Assembly: GCF_000835495.1 (NCBI RefSeq)
Contig: NW_015622546.1
Coordinates: 2,544,883-2,608,882, forward strand
Origin: Cladophialophora immunda
Taxonomy: Eukaryota; Ascomycota; Eurotiomycetes; Chaetothyriales; Herpotrichiellaceae
DNA: 64,000 nucleotides
Direction of reading: 5' to 3'
The stretch's first letter is position 1; every line of letters begins with the position of its first letter. Positions 23,401 to 30,846 of the stretch are shown here, piece by piece. The position numbers and the translations under genes are program-made. The notes beneath the pieces are model-generated. The model was not told the DNA's origin, made no database searches, and was given only the letters and a program-made list of their open reading frames with translations.

Positions 23401-25130
23401 TCCCGTTGCCGCATGGACTGGAGCAACACATTGCTCAACAAAATGAGTTGTTCCTGCGTTCTTACTGTGCCCAAGATCCTTCACATGCGCAATTCGTCTA
23501 CAAACTTCTCGAACGCATGCCGCAGGGCATGGACCAATGCAGCGCAGATCACATACTCGAATCCGCCGTGATTGAAATGGTCTTGGACTATTTGCGGACT
23601 ATATCCTGTCGGTTCAAGGAACAACCATTCTTTGAAGAGACTATTGGCGTTCTTCTCACTTCCATGCATCAGTGCCAAGAGTGCACCAGAACGATAGCTC
23701 ACTGGTTTCACAACACACGGGTGCTTGAAGATGTGGTCGTCCGTAGCCCGTACCAGACGGTCCGAAAGTCGTTTGCCAACCTATTCTGTGTCACTTTTAC
23801 TCGGCTTCGCTCGCTGAAGAAAGAGTTAGCAGATGGTGGACCACCGAGCAAGTTGGAGAGGGAGTACGCGGAGTGGCTTCAGGAGTGTCTCAAGCAGCTA
23901 TCTCGATTGTGGGACGTGGTAGCCAAAACAAGTCGTTGTTGGGCTGACTACTTCGGCCTCTTGTACACCATACATCGGATGGGTGACGAGGAAACCATGT
24001 GGGTTCTCGAAGAAAATTACCTGGAAAAGTGCGTCGATATCATCATGATGCACCTGAATAATCCAGCCGAGTTCCCATTGTCCAGGAGGCTCAAGACACG
24101 ATACGCCGCGTACTTGAGTGCTCGAGAGAGGAATCGGCCGTTCAACCACCCGGTGCTCATCCGCCTCTTTGTCGGTCTCCTCCTGAGAATCGACTTCCAC
24201 CTAACGCCAACCAAGGAATTTCGCCAATATGACAAAAAAATCGGCTTGACTGTGCCTGAGAGGGAACTTCTCGGGTTTGATAAGATTCCTGCCAACTTCG
24301 AATGGTTCAGACGTTTGATTGCAGGACGGCAAAATTCAGCAATGGTGGACAGTCTCATAGAAGCGTTCTCGGCAGACCGAAGACTCGCTGGCGCTCTCTC
24401 CATCGTACTGGTGAATGGACTGAATGACCGGAGTATCAATATAGCCAGCAGCTTCCTTCGACCAGTCGTGACCTTCTGCGAGTTCTGCGACTCAGAGAAT
24501 CAGATATACGATCTTGTTCAACCCGCCCTGGAGAGCATCGCAACGGTGGGTGTTGAATATGGCCGGGAGTATTTTGAGTTTGTGGACGCCTTGTTGAAGG
24601 TGGAAAATGCCCACCTCAACCTTGCGACGGGTTTCTTGGAGGACCTGCTACTGCAAACAGTGCATCAATGGGCACCAACGCTATTGCTCACACCCAATGA
24701 AGGTCAATTCAACGTCCGTCTCGGGACGGTGGACGTGCTGAAGAGGATCCTGTTCACCCCTCTACAAGAGCTTGCTCTCCAAGATCCTCACCTTTACTCG
24801 ACGCTGGTCACGGCGGTGCACGAGTTGGCAACTAGCTGCTCCCACTTTGTGCAGACCACCTTCTTAAATCCACGTAGCCGAGAGAGCAACACGCTCCAGC
24901 CCGGCCAAGTCAGTCAATTGATCGATGTGGTGGAACATTGCCTGACTTACTTTGAACTCGAGAATCCCATCCACGAGGAGAAGATGAGTGAAATCCAGAA
25001 CATCATGGGTGCGTTGAGGGCCAAAGCCGAGACAGCGGTTGAGACTTTGAGTTCGGCTGATTGGCAGGACGGGAGCAGTGAACTGGCCGAATTGAGTGCT
25101 GAGGACTATGAGGATCCGCTTAGCCCGTGA
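17499..25130 (+). CDS. giant ubiquitin carboxyl-terminal hydrolase (USP family, USP9X/USP34-like)
   Basis: Cysteine-protease deubiquitinase. Start chosen at ATG 17499 (MSSSMSDSSIRNRSDSTEG); the frame is open further up but lacks a better start. The protein is 2,543 aa without any intron. Residues 1-250 are disordered and Ser/Pro-rich with basic KRPR. About 250-1600 is a long helical-repeat region. The USP domain follows: Cys box GLRNLSNTCYLNSLF with catalytic Cys about 1634; a partial zinc motif CTSCGRHVDAVKRAC; LIFNLKRFDYD; His box GVIVHSGTADSGHYYSFIRQ with His about 1883; and FNDQDVGVFD with Asp about 1906. A further 600-residue helical C-terminus ends in an acidic tail. All catalytic residues are intact. 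The architecture matches large fungal USPs related to USP9X/USP24/USP34; substrates are unknown. Confidence 0.95.
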   Translation: MSSSMSDSSIRNRSDSTEGSELPEHEHKRPRLSDTKPDGTHVMSDLQQDNASPALSVPVVLANGDEEGALVKTPPLPPRTVAPPALISPTSKVTINTRPLSSQSVTQPTTEAEPAGMPSNLSLSQTPTVCGDSKADANAAPAPQHHPTESAEIISIPSSPSKSPEIEIAEPEDFDQDPNQTRWTGRVSGGSSSASVLSSVSPGYVNRTFPFSQEWAPGSTHRVIARISENFQHAGGQNGAIFRQVKDWMIEFVSICEDFPAILLEEEKDFWHRLPDLIEGLLRREAGPPPGARTEDLVDFFVAFAQIAKLLMDFDTRRLRILREDSELGDVMSLGLLCANYLQPLTWILSVRIPFYDALCRAHGFDRTHFYTLVIDRLGNPSTVSLLPSISALLSEICALILKRADLFRPFHNLLSVTNCIMAPISNVYSTETNFVYAAFSQLDHIRNGVAEIILQADNAIQQAIVKQAAWLNLETAGKIIDLLNPMVSTIAVEIPQIGKDIISSAGVGFADSDLTDLPSTMPYAWKFKTLRKFITNGRMELRVSGVDSMSTDLVQVFKEHISGQAQPAMSHPLVRFLVKFIKENQLVDYIVGVDSHPQLIRRAHNVVGFLCVSGTYTDNDTDNIWKTIVESQDPRTVHEVFNLLQMCFTVYDLHALYYICRKLSDYPIQRFDLHVLQFTTLLFDNLRTKTGISPLHLAVATDPITRKLCIRLLREASMEENASLEQAPLIRRDFAQHLTSVLSLGRAELTFATIDEEERNQIMSEAASNLEAHTEYASGDLQVLNCLLPMLGGDGVAQATEKFDLLALLIADFAYLRDQFDLMVARSVPVKSIEAMYEVRSACLYYFILYVPEVFTADLVQVLWTSFYSFSRLPTSVRARAWETLTHALRIKQNKDENILVDLIIEKHLPTLPPQDYNEQVLEFIRVSILYTIKRTTANIPDTEEVIVVPGIERMWKVMLDAPPNTVENQATDFIIRTYLDNNLVTRRSKEVIDATHASLVDRSVQQVMASASKLKSYTDGTMSGEDEPMVIIASEDEIRAEELRFDRSLLFLRKFLEGMKLRPRYSPVPDQQIHGLAEFPGKKGEIVELKIQIMASKYITDKVQNITIGSENTCDELHKYLCEASGFTQFSVFNMGQKVLLAGQSTTIAESKVASGLLIVHKTLNTPESPPTRATRATSPVDNKIMHHFDDLYELLDADERLSREVYTFLSLFSAQTELVRVVRSRDRSPTELLPPGKPFKLLYCARAFRSCIEDESFSSNPDSQFLIYSIRTIVQVLPKLDLNNPSDGLQMSIAHSLMEALLLAFRAKVPAETSSEYIVGHPEFAVQASRLLRFALESQNTNMDEISSSAMVKLVLETFIEACLHDERVWAYVDAEADFKDLIVTAFVEDSRVDVRHSLLEVVVGLTGAVGTKLYLKINNPRAPRSRFPPASIETCLSHLWNALADILPQACFQHERCAEVCETMLAILRRIGKSFPLGTVKEYFDQWISILLKHEHVEVVGQPLRDHVVACLTKLLLESCKLLKASNALPLGNRIIEQIITLFLFPPLSEDGAGIAENSRLPVLDSTVRESLYNLILALCQGPQELVTVVTKLGDDLLPPDFFEPMYSHDRQNLRTDVGYAGLRNLSNTCYLNSLFSQLFMNVQFREFFLNMLTSDETNQKLVLELAKVFAYMQNSYEKSIDPSMAVEAITTYEGEQIDVSVQMDVDEFFNLLFDRLEGQIDSSARAAFKSMYGGQLVQQVKSKECDHISERLEPFSAVQVEIKGKVRLEDSLRAYVEGEVLQGENKYSCTSCGRHVDAVKRACLKDVPDNLIFNLKRFDYDIMTGMRTKVNDEFQFPDTLDIAPYTLARLSDEQQLGEPDYFQLTGVIVHSGTADSGHYYSFIRQRPSAKPVHESWVQFNDQDVGVFDTNQMRDNCFGGTSEAGFYHLPKFYSAYMLFYQRTSSIRQVEEQYRCHDTINPVRIPLPHGLEQHIAQQNELFLRSYCAQDPSHAQFVYKLLERMPQGMDQCSADHILESAVIEMVLDYLRTISCRFKEQPFFEETIGVLLTSMHQCQECTRTIAHWFHNTRVLEDVVVRSPYQTVRKSFANLFCVTFTRLRSLKKELADGGPPSKLEREYAEWLQECLKQLSRLWDVVAKTSRCWADYFGLLYTIHRMGDEETMWVLEENYLEKCVDIIMMHLNNPAEFPLSRRLKTRYAAYLSARERNRPFNHPVLIRLFVGLLLRIDFHLTPTKEFRQYDKKIGLTVPERELLGFDKIPANFEWFRRLIAGRQNSAMVDSLIEAFSADRRLAGALSIVLVNGLNDRSINIASSFLRPVVTFCEFCDSENQIYDLVQPALESIATVGVEYGREYFEFVDALLKVENAHLNLATGFLEDLLLQTVHQWAPTLLLTPNEGQFNVRLGTVDVLKRILFTPLQELALQDPHLYSTLVTAVHELATSCSHFVQTTFLNPRSRESNTLQPGQVSQLIDVVEHCLTYFELENPIHEEKMSEIQNIMGALRAKAETAVETLSSADWQDGSSELAELSAEDYEDPLSP

Positions 25131-26452
25131 AATCCTTCGTGCAAAACACCGTTGGGCATGCGTGGGTTCCACGGGCAACCAGCGTTGGCTCTGGCGCAAC
25201 TTTTCGGCGTCATTGATTGGAAGAGTCTTTCAGAGATACTTTGGGCGTGCAGGCAGGGCGTCGATGGATTGATCTGGGATAGCGAAATGGTAATGCTTCA
25301 TGAGACCCAACAGACGGGATGTCAATGACGAAGATGACGGATAATGAAAAAAGCGAGCAATCGTGCTTGAAGTATCGAGCTGGCGTATCGACCAAAATGG
25401 TGACAGTGGACATGGCAGGCGTCGTTGCCGTGGGCTATTTCCTTGCAGTCGATCATATATTTCGGAGATGGAAGGAGTCTCTGCAACTCATACGTGACGC
25501 CGTGATTTTATCCAGGGCTTCGAGCGGTCGCGAAGATGGTTCTGGATTGGGGGCAGCTTAGGTGACAACTGGTGTGGCGCGATTAAAACACACGGTGATG
25601 GAACAAAAGAGCCCTTGGAAGCCGTGCCAGCCGATCTGATGGGGGGGATTGCTGCGAGCTGTTTTGAGGGGCGAATGGATATGAAGAGCAAGCAACAGAC
25701 TGGGTTCGTTTTAGCATCTTCACTGGGCTCGAGAAGCCCAAAGGGGAAAGTGGTCTTTACACCTGAGCGTCATCCTCAGCCCTTTGTTTCGATTTCTCTA
25801 TCAAGATCCGGGATGGGAGGGAAAGACGGGGCGGGATAGTCGGTTTGACATTCATTCATTCGGGGTCCCTTGGTACTGTCATGACTTTAATGAGATCAAA
25901 TGATGAGCCACGATGACAACAATTGGTGTAGACATGGAGTTTCTCCCTTCCATTGGCTACGTGGTCCTGGCCGTGCAAAGTTGATGTTTAAAAACGACCA
26001 GCTGCTGCTGAGCACCTTTTTCTCTCGACGCCGCGCGCTGTGCAATCCCGTGGTATACTCCGTACAAGCCCAGTCCGTTCTGACGCGCTATGCCCTCTGC
26101 CCTTGGGTCCCCTTCCCTTGACGCCTGACGCTGGACAACACACAGAGAATAAGACAGACAGATAGATGGCGGACGCAGCACCAGCAATGGCCATTGAGCC
26201 AACGAAGTCAAGCAAGCAAGCACAACACAGCACAACACAGCACAACACAGCACAACACAGCACAACACAGCACAGCGCTCCAATCCAGTCCAAGTATGTA
26301 TATCCCTCCCAGGACGAACCAGCCAGAAACCAACGCCAGGCAAAGGAAACCGTAAACCGACGAGATGAAGAAAAGATCGACACATTTCCCTTCCGCCCTG
26401 TATTTCTGCTGACGCTTTCGACAGCCCCCTCTCCATGGGCCATAGCTACGGT
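25131..26452. other. 1.3-kb intergenic region between convergent genes
   Basis: No gene supported. It lies between the 3' ends of the ubiquitin hydrolase (+) and the repeat protein (-). It holds the decamer tandem repeat listed separately. Confidence 0.5.
26221..26270. repeat. tandem decamer repeat, five exact copies of cacaacacag
   Basis: Five perfect head-to-tail 10-bp copies followed by a degraded partial copy (cacagcg). Being exact, it is probably length-variable between strains. It lies in the 3' flank of the F-box/repeat protein gene. Confidence 0.95.
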
Positions 26453-28201
26453 TCACAAAGTCTTGACCCGCATCCACTCGCCGGTGCCGACGCCCAGGTT
26501 CAGGCCGTTGCGGGCCCACCACTCGCGGACCTCTCCTTCGCCGCCGCCGCCGACCGCATCTTCCATGGCCTCCTCAATGTCGCACGTCTTGTACTCGACT
26601 CTCAGCCCTGTCTTGCGACTGATTTCCTTCCACCACTGCAGGACGCCGGCGTGGCCGTTCTTGGTGGCCCCGACGAGGACCTGGTTGTCGAAAATCATCT
26701 TGCTGCCCTTGAAGCGGTACCACAGCTCCAGCACGGGGACGTGGCCGTGCTGGGATGCGAGCCGGGCGACCCCGTCCTCGTGGGCGTAGGGGATGCCCGA
26801 CGTCTCCCACCACTCGATGGAATTGGTCCGGCCGCTCTGCGCCGCCAAAAGGATGCTCTTGCCGACCTTGAGCGGCATTTCGCGATCGGTGCCCGCCAAT
26901 TTCTGGGAGTTCTCCTTCCACCATTCAAGCACTTCCACGTGGCCCTTAGCACTGGCCGACTCCAGAGCCTTTTCGGTGTATGTGAGTTTCAGGCCTGAAT
27001 TGAGCCACCAGTCCAGCACCTCCACGAACCCGGCGCGAGAAGCGCCGTCCAAGGCTTCAGGGCCATATTCCTTCTTGATCACGGCTGGACAATCTTTCCA
27101 CCACTGCAAGATCGTGGGGGAATTGTAGATCAGCGACGCCTTGTGCGGGAGAAGGGCCAGACCAAAGGAGGTCCAGAAGATGTCCTTTTGTTGGAGAGCC
27201 AGGTACGTGAGCAGGCCGGTCATGGAGAAGCGGAAGATCAGCCGTGTTGCGATTGGGGACAACGTGGTGGGAGGGTTGGAGGAGGCGTTGTTGGTGAAGT
27301 ATTTTTGGACCTGGCCCACTGGTTGTGTGAGGATGGTATATTCGAGCGAGGGCGACTTGGATGATCCTGGCTGTGGTATGAGCGGCTCCCATTCGTGAGG
27401 CACCGGCAGGTGTGTGAATATTCCCAGGGCGGTGGCAAGCTCCCAGTCACCTAGGTGGTCTAGAATGATGGTCCAAATCTCACTGGGCAGCTGTGGCTTG
27501 GAAGAAGTGGTTTTGGACAGTGGGAGGTCTGGGAATGCCGAGTTTGTCTTGAGGCAGGTCGCTCGCAGGACTGACTGGGTTTCACTCTCAATGGCCTCGA
27601 TCATCTCCGACGGTCCAGCCCATGACCAGCGGAATTCGGGGGTGACGTCCCCATCCAGCGAATTTGCTCCCGACTGAGCCAGACTCGTGCCATTCTCCGA
27701 GTACTCAAAGATGGCAGGAGATAGAACACGAACCCAGTCCCACTTTCTTCGCAGTTCGGACAACTGCCTGTTCCAGATGGGGTGTCTGTATTGGTCCCTG
27801 CTCAACTCAGGTAACAGATCGATTCTCTTTGACACGTCCCAACACCTCAGAGCATGGAGAAGGACGTCGGTCGTGAAACCACTCAGCATGAAGCAAATCA
27901 TCCCAGCATCTATGGCGAGAAACATGAAATCGGCCCATCTAGCCAGACGGTGGCCCAGCATCATGACTTCGTTGCGATGCGGATCTTGAGGCTTGTTCTC
28001 TATCCATTGTACATTGTCCAAACTGACGCCAGGAGCCATATGCTGCTGAAATTCGGATTTCGAGAGTTCTGAAATCACTCGGAGGTTCAGGTTGGGGTTA
28101 TGGAGGAGATAGGGCAGGAGTTCTGGTCCTATTCTTTGGCTCACGTAGAGGAGAGCGTTGACCCGCCGTCGAATCGGGCGGGGCTGTACTGGGCGTTCCA
28201 T
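26453..28201 (-). CDS. F-box-like protein with WW-rich ankyrin-like repeats
   Basis: Fungal protein of unknown function, 582 aa, single exon. An F-box-like segment LPSEIWTIILDHLGDWELAT sits near residue 240. The C-terminal third (about 355-565) has at least seven copies of a roughly 33-residue unit ending in a tryptophan pair: ILQWW, VLDWW, VLEWW, SIEWW, VLELW, VLQWW, VREWW. Consensus linkers are like ALESASAKGHVEVL, an ankyrin-like helix pair. This repeat type is widespread and expanded in Pezizomycotina. An F-box plus protein-binding repeats suggests an SCF substrate adaptor, but this is inference. The N-terminal 230 residues are unrecognised, with a hydrophobic stretch FMFLAIDAGMICFMLSG. 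The 3' part is GC-rich compared with the rest. Confidence 0.85.
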   Translation of the reverse strand: MERPVQPRPIRRRVNALLYVSQRIGPELLPYLLHNPNLNLRVISELSKSEFQQHMAPGVSLDNVQWIENKPQDPHRNEVMMLGHRLARWADFMFLAIDAGMICFMLSGFTTDVLLHALRCWDVSKRIDLLPELSRDQYRHPIWNRQLSELRRKWDWVRVLSPAIFEYSENGTSLAQSGANSLDGDVTPEFRWSWAGPSEMIEAIESETQSVLRATCLKTNSAFPDLPLSKTTSSKPQLPSEIWTIILDHLGDWELATALGIFTHLPVPHEWEPLIPQPGSSKSPSLEYTILTQPVGQVQKYFTNNASSNPPTTLSPIATRLIFRFSMTGLLTYLALQQKDIFWTSFGLALLPHKASLIYNSPTILQWWKDCPAVIKKEYGPEALDGASRAGFVEVLDWWLNSGLKLTYTEKALESASAKGHVEVLEWWKENSQKLAGTDREMPLKVGKSILLAAQSGRTNSIEWWETSGIPYAHEDGVARLASQHGHVPVLELWYRFKGSKMIFDNQVLVGATKNGHAGVLQWWKEISRKTGLRVEYKTCDIEEAMEDAVGGGGEGEVREWWARNGLNLGVGTGEWMRVKTL

Positions 28202-29014
28202 GTTCTGGGATGGTCTCGAGGGGTGTCGAGGACCGACGGGAGGGAGGGTGGTAGGACAAAGGATCAGAGAATGTTATAAGTCTGGTGTTCTTCGCATTGG
28301 TGGCAAAAATGGTTTATCGGGATCGAGGCGGTGGGAGGGATTCACGATAAGCGCTGGGCAGCCCGGCGAGATGCGGAAGACGTTGGCTGAAGGGAGGCTT
28401 GCGGTTGTCTCTCGTAGGATGTGAAGTGATTCAGGATTCTCCTGGTCTTTCGTTACAGACCGCAAAGCAGGAAAGAGAGAGGAAGAAGCAATTCTCTTGG
28501 GATTCGGATTCGTGAATTTGATGCGGACGAGTAGGGCAAAGTATCAGAGGAGGGGAAATTCAACTATGGCCGATCAGACCATCCAGTCTGTGTGACCGCA
28601 TTACTGGAGCCATGTGGCACGCTGCGGGCCTCTTGATAGGCGGCTGGCAGTCCCGGGCCTGGTTCCTGTTATGTAAGTCGACATTGGCGGTTGGCGGTGG
28701 GCGGTGGGCGGTGGGCGGCCCAAGCTGCCTGCGGTGGCTGTTCCAGTGGCCTCCACCACCACCACCTCCACCTCGTACCACTCATGCCTCTCACCATTAC
28801 CATCAGCTATCAAACCCTCCATCATCGCCAACGACCGCCTTCTCCGGAAACTCTATCCTCATTCAGCCTGATGGAGGCATCAAGGCAGGATACACATACC
28901 CCCCCGCCCCCTTCAGCGTGTGACTCGGCCTAGAAACTGACGCCTGCATCAACAGAATATAACGAAGAGATTCCCAGCCTTCAACGCCGAGAGAATCCCG
29001 TCATCTCCACAGAC
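28202..29014. other. divergent promoter between the repeat protein and the sirtuin gene
   Basis: About 0.8 kb with no gene. It contains a G-rich 7-bp tandem repeat (listed separately) and a run of CCACC units near 28751-28775. Confidence 0.5.
28686..28718 (+). repeat. G-rich 7-bp tandem repeat (ggcggtg)n
   Basis: Roughly four head-to-tail GGCGGTG units, giving three GGG runs and several GG runs. It lies about 300 bp upstream of the sirtuin ATG and 490 bp upstream of the divergent repeat-protein ATG. Confidence 0.8.
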
Positions 29015-29983
29015 ATGAGCCATATTGCCACCGCCGACATGCCTCTAACCGACGTCGCTTCCTTTGTGCAACACCTCCAGTCATCCAAACGCATTGTTGC
29101 TCTGTTAGGGGCTGGTCTCTCTGCCTCCAGTGGCCTGCCTACCTTCCGCGGTGCTGGAGGACTATGGCGCACCTACGATGCCACCATGCTAGCCACCCCT
29201 GAGGCTTTTCAACAGGACCCGGGGCTATCCTGGCAGTTTTATTCTTACCGCCGTCACATGGCTCTCAATGCCAAACCAAACCGAGCGCACCTGGCCCTGG
29301 CAGAGTTGGCTCGGCGGAACCCCAACTTCATCACTCTCAGCCAGAACGTCGACGGTCTCAGCCCCCGCGCCGGTCATCCTGCTGCCCAACTCAAACTACT
29401 CCATGGTAATCTGTTTGACGTCAAATGTTGGGACGAAGATGGCTGTGGCTATTCCCGCAAGAACGACTTCACAGACCCCATCGTCCCAGCTCTGGCCCTT
29501 CCACCAGACGCTCAAGACTCGCAGCTCAAGGCAGCCATCAAGCAAAAGAAACATGCTTTGATTCGAGGAGCTGACATTTCAGATATTGATGTGCAGATCC
29601 CTGAGCTCAAGCACGAAGATCTTCCGCAATGCCCGTCTTGCAAGAAGAACCTGCTTCGTCCGGGAGTGGTATGGTTCGGCGAGTCGCTACCGGAAGACGT
29701 GATACGTGATGTGAACGAATACTTTGAGCGGCCCGAGAAGATCGACCTCATGCTGGTGATTGGTACGAGCGCCAAAGTGTACCCAGCTGCGGGCTACACA
29801 AACATAGCCAGAGCCAAGGGTGCTCGAGTGGCGGTCATCAACATGGACAGTAGCGATGCACGAGAGCTCACAAAGCAGGATTGGTTCTTTGAGGGAGATG
29901 CAGCCGTCATAGTCCCCGAGATTCTGAAGACCGTGATTGGGGAGGTCGGCGAGTTCGAGGAAACGAAGGGACCAGTGCTATGA
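29015..29983 (+). CDS. Sir2-family NAD-dependent protein deacylase (class III, SIRT5-like)
   Basis: Removes acyl groups (in SIRT5-class enzymes succinyl/malonyl/glutaryl) from lysines with NAD+. It is 322 aa and intronless. The NAD motif is ALLGAGLSASSGLPTFRGAGGLW at about residues 30-52. FYSYRR matches the Tyr-x-x-Arg acyl-carboxylate reader of SIRT5. SQNVDGL follows, then the catalytic His in LLHGNLFDVKCW. Zinc cysteines: the first pair is CWDEDGC (C-x5-C, wider than the usual C-x2-C) and the second is CPSC. RPGVVWFGE, VIGTSAKVYPAAGY and VAVINMD complete the fold. A further ATG at 29039 is possible as start. No clear mitochondrial presequence, so localisation is open. Confidence 0.93.
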   Translation: MSHIATADMPLTDVASFVQHLQSSKRIVALLGAGLSASSGLPTFRGAGGLWRTYDATMLATPEAFQQDPGLSWQFYSYRRHMALNAKPNRAHLALAELARRNPNFITLSQNVDGLSPRAGHPAAQLKLLHGNLFDVKCWDEDGCGYSRKNDFTDPIVPALALPPDAQDSQLKAAIKQKKHALIRGADISDIDVQIPELKHEDLPQCPSCKKNLLRPGVVWFGESLPEDVIRDVNEYFERPEKIDLMLVIGTSAKVYPAAGYTNIARAKGARVAVINMDSSDARELTKQDWFFEGDAAVIVPEILKTVIGEVGEFEETKGPVL

Positions 29984-30846
29984 AGCCTAGAGGTGAAGAC
30001 GGTGAGTCGGACGACGACGATACGAGCCACATGCTCACCAAGACCAAGATGTTACCCGTGTCATTGTGTTCGGCAGCTCCAGGTCCCTAAGCGGTTGCAG
30101 ACAGCTTATTTACAGCTTCAGCCCCCGTGGCTCGATAGTTCGAGTTCGCTTAGGCCGGAGAATTTTTGCGCATAACACGCAGCAGAGGACAAACGCTCTG
30201 TTCTAGCGCCGACTTGGACCCGGCTGCCTTGGCGGTCCTTTTGATGGTTTGTGGATCATTTGTGCTGACGGTGCGATTTTGAGGCCTGGGGGCCAAAATC
30301 ATGCACCACAACAGCCACAACCCAACGTTCTTCTCGATCTTGCCGAGGAAACAGGGAGTCCATCCTATCATCGCTATCAGCCCTTGGACTCTGAGGAGCC
30401 TCCTGCTGAGAATAGGCGAATCCCTTCGGTTGCCAATCATCGTCCGAATGTGGCTGTTCAACATAGATATGCTTTCTTAGGCAGTCTCCTTTTCCATCTC
30501 ATTCGCTCTCGTCTCGCGCAAGGCAACCAGCAGCCACCTTCGACTATGCTACAAAACGGCCTAGAATGTTATGGATCTCGCTGTGCGGTTTGTGTGCTGG
30601 TGCACTGCATGCTCTATCGCGAAACCAAACTATGACTCCTGGTCATTCTAGAGTTTTGGCTGCATGCTTTGTCTTTCATAGCTAAGCTTGGGCTTGAAAA
30701 GCAACATCTCTTCATGGTAAAGTACCATATTATCCCTTGTCGCCCTCGTGCTCGCACGCTTCCTCGATCCAAGACCGGACTGCCGGCGAGGATATCTGGG
30801 CAGCGCAACAGGATTACTCGTCCAAGCTGATCTTCAGTTTCCTACC
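29984..30846. other. 0.86-kb intergenic region
   Basis: No gene supported; 3' flank of the sirtuin and 5' flank of the membrane protein. Reading frame is open upstream of 30847 to about 30748 but without a better ATG. Confidence 0.4.
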
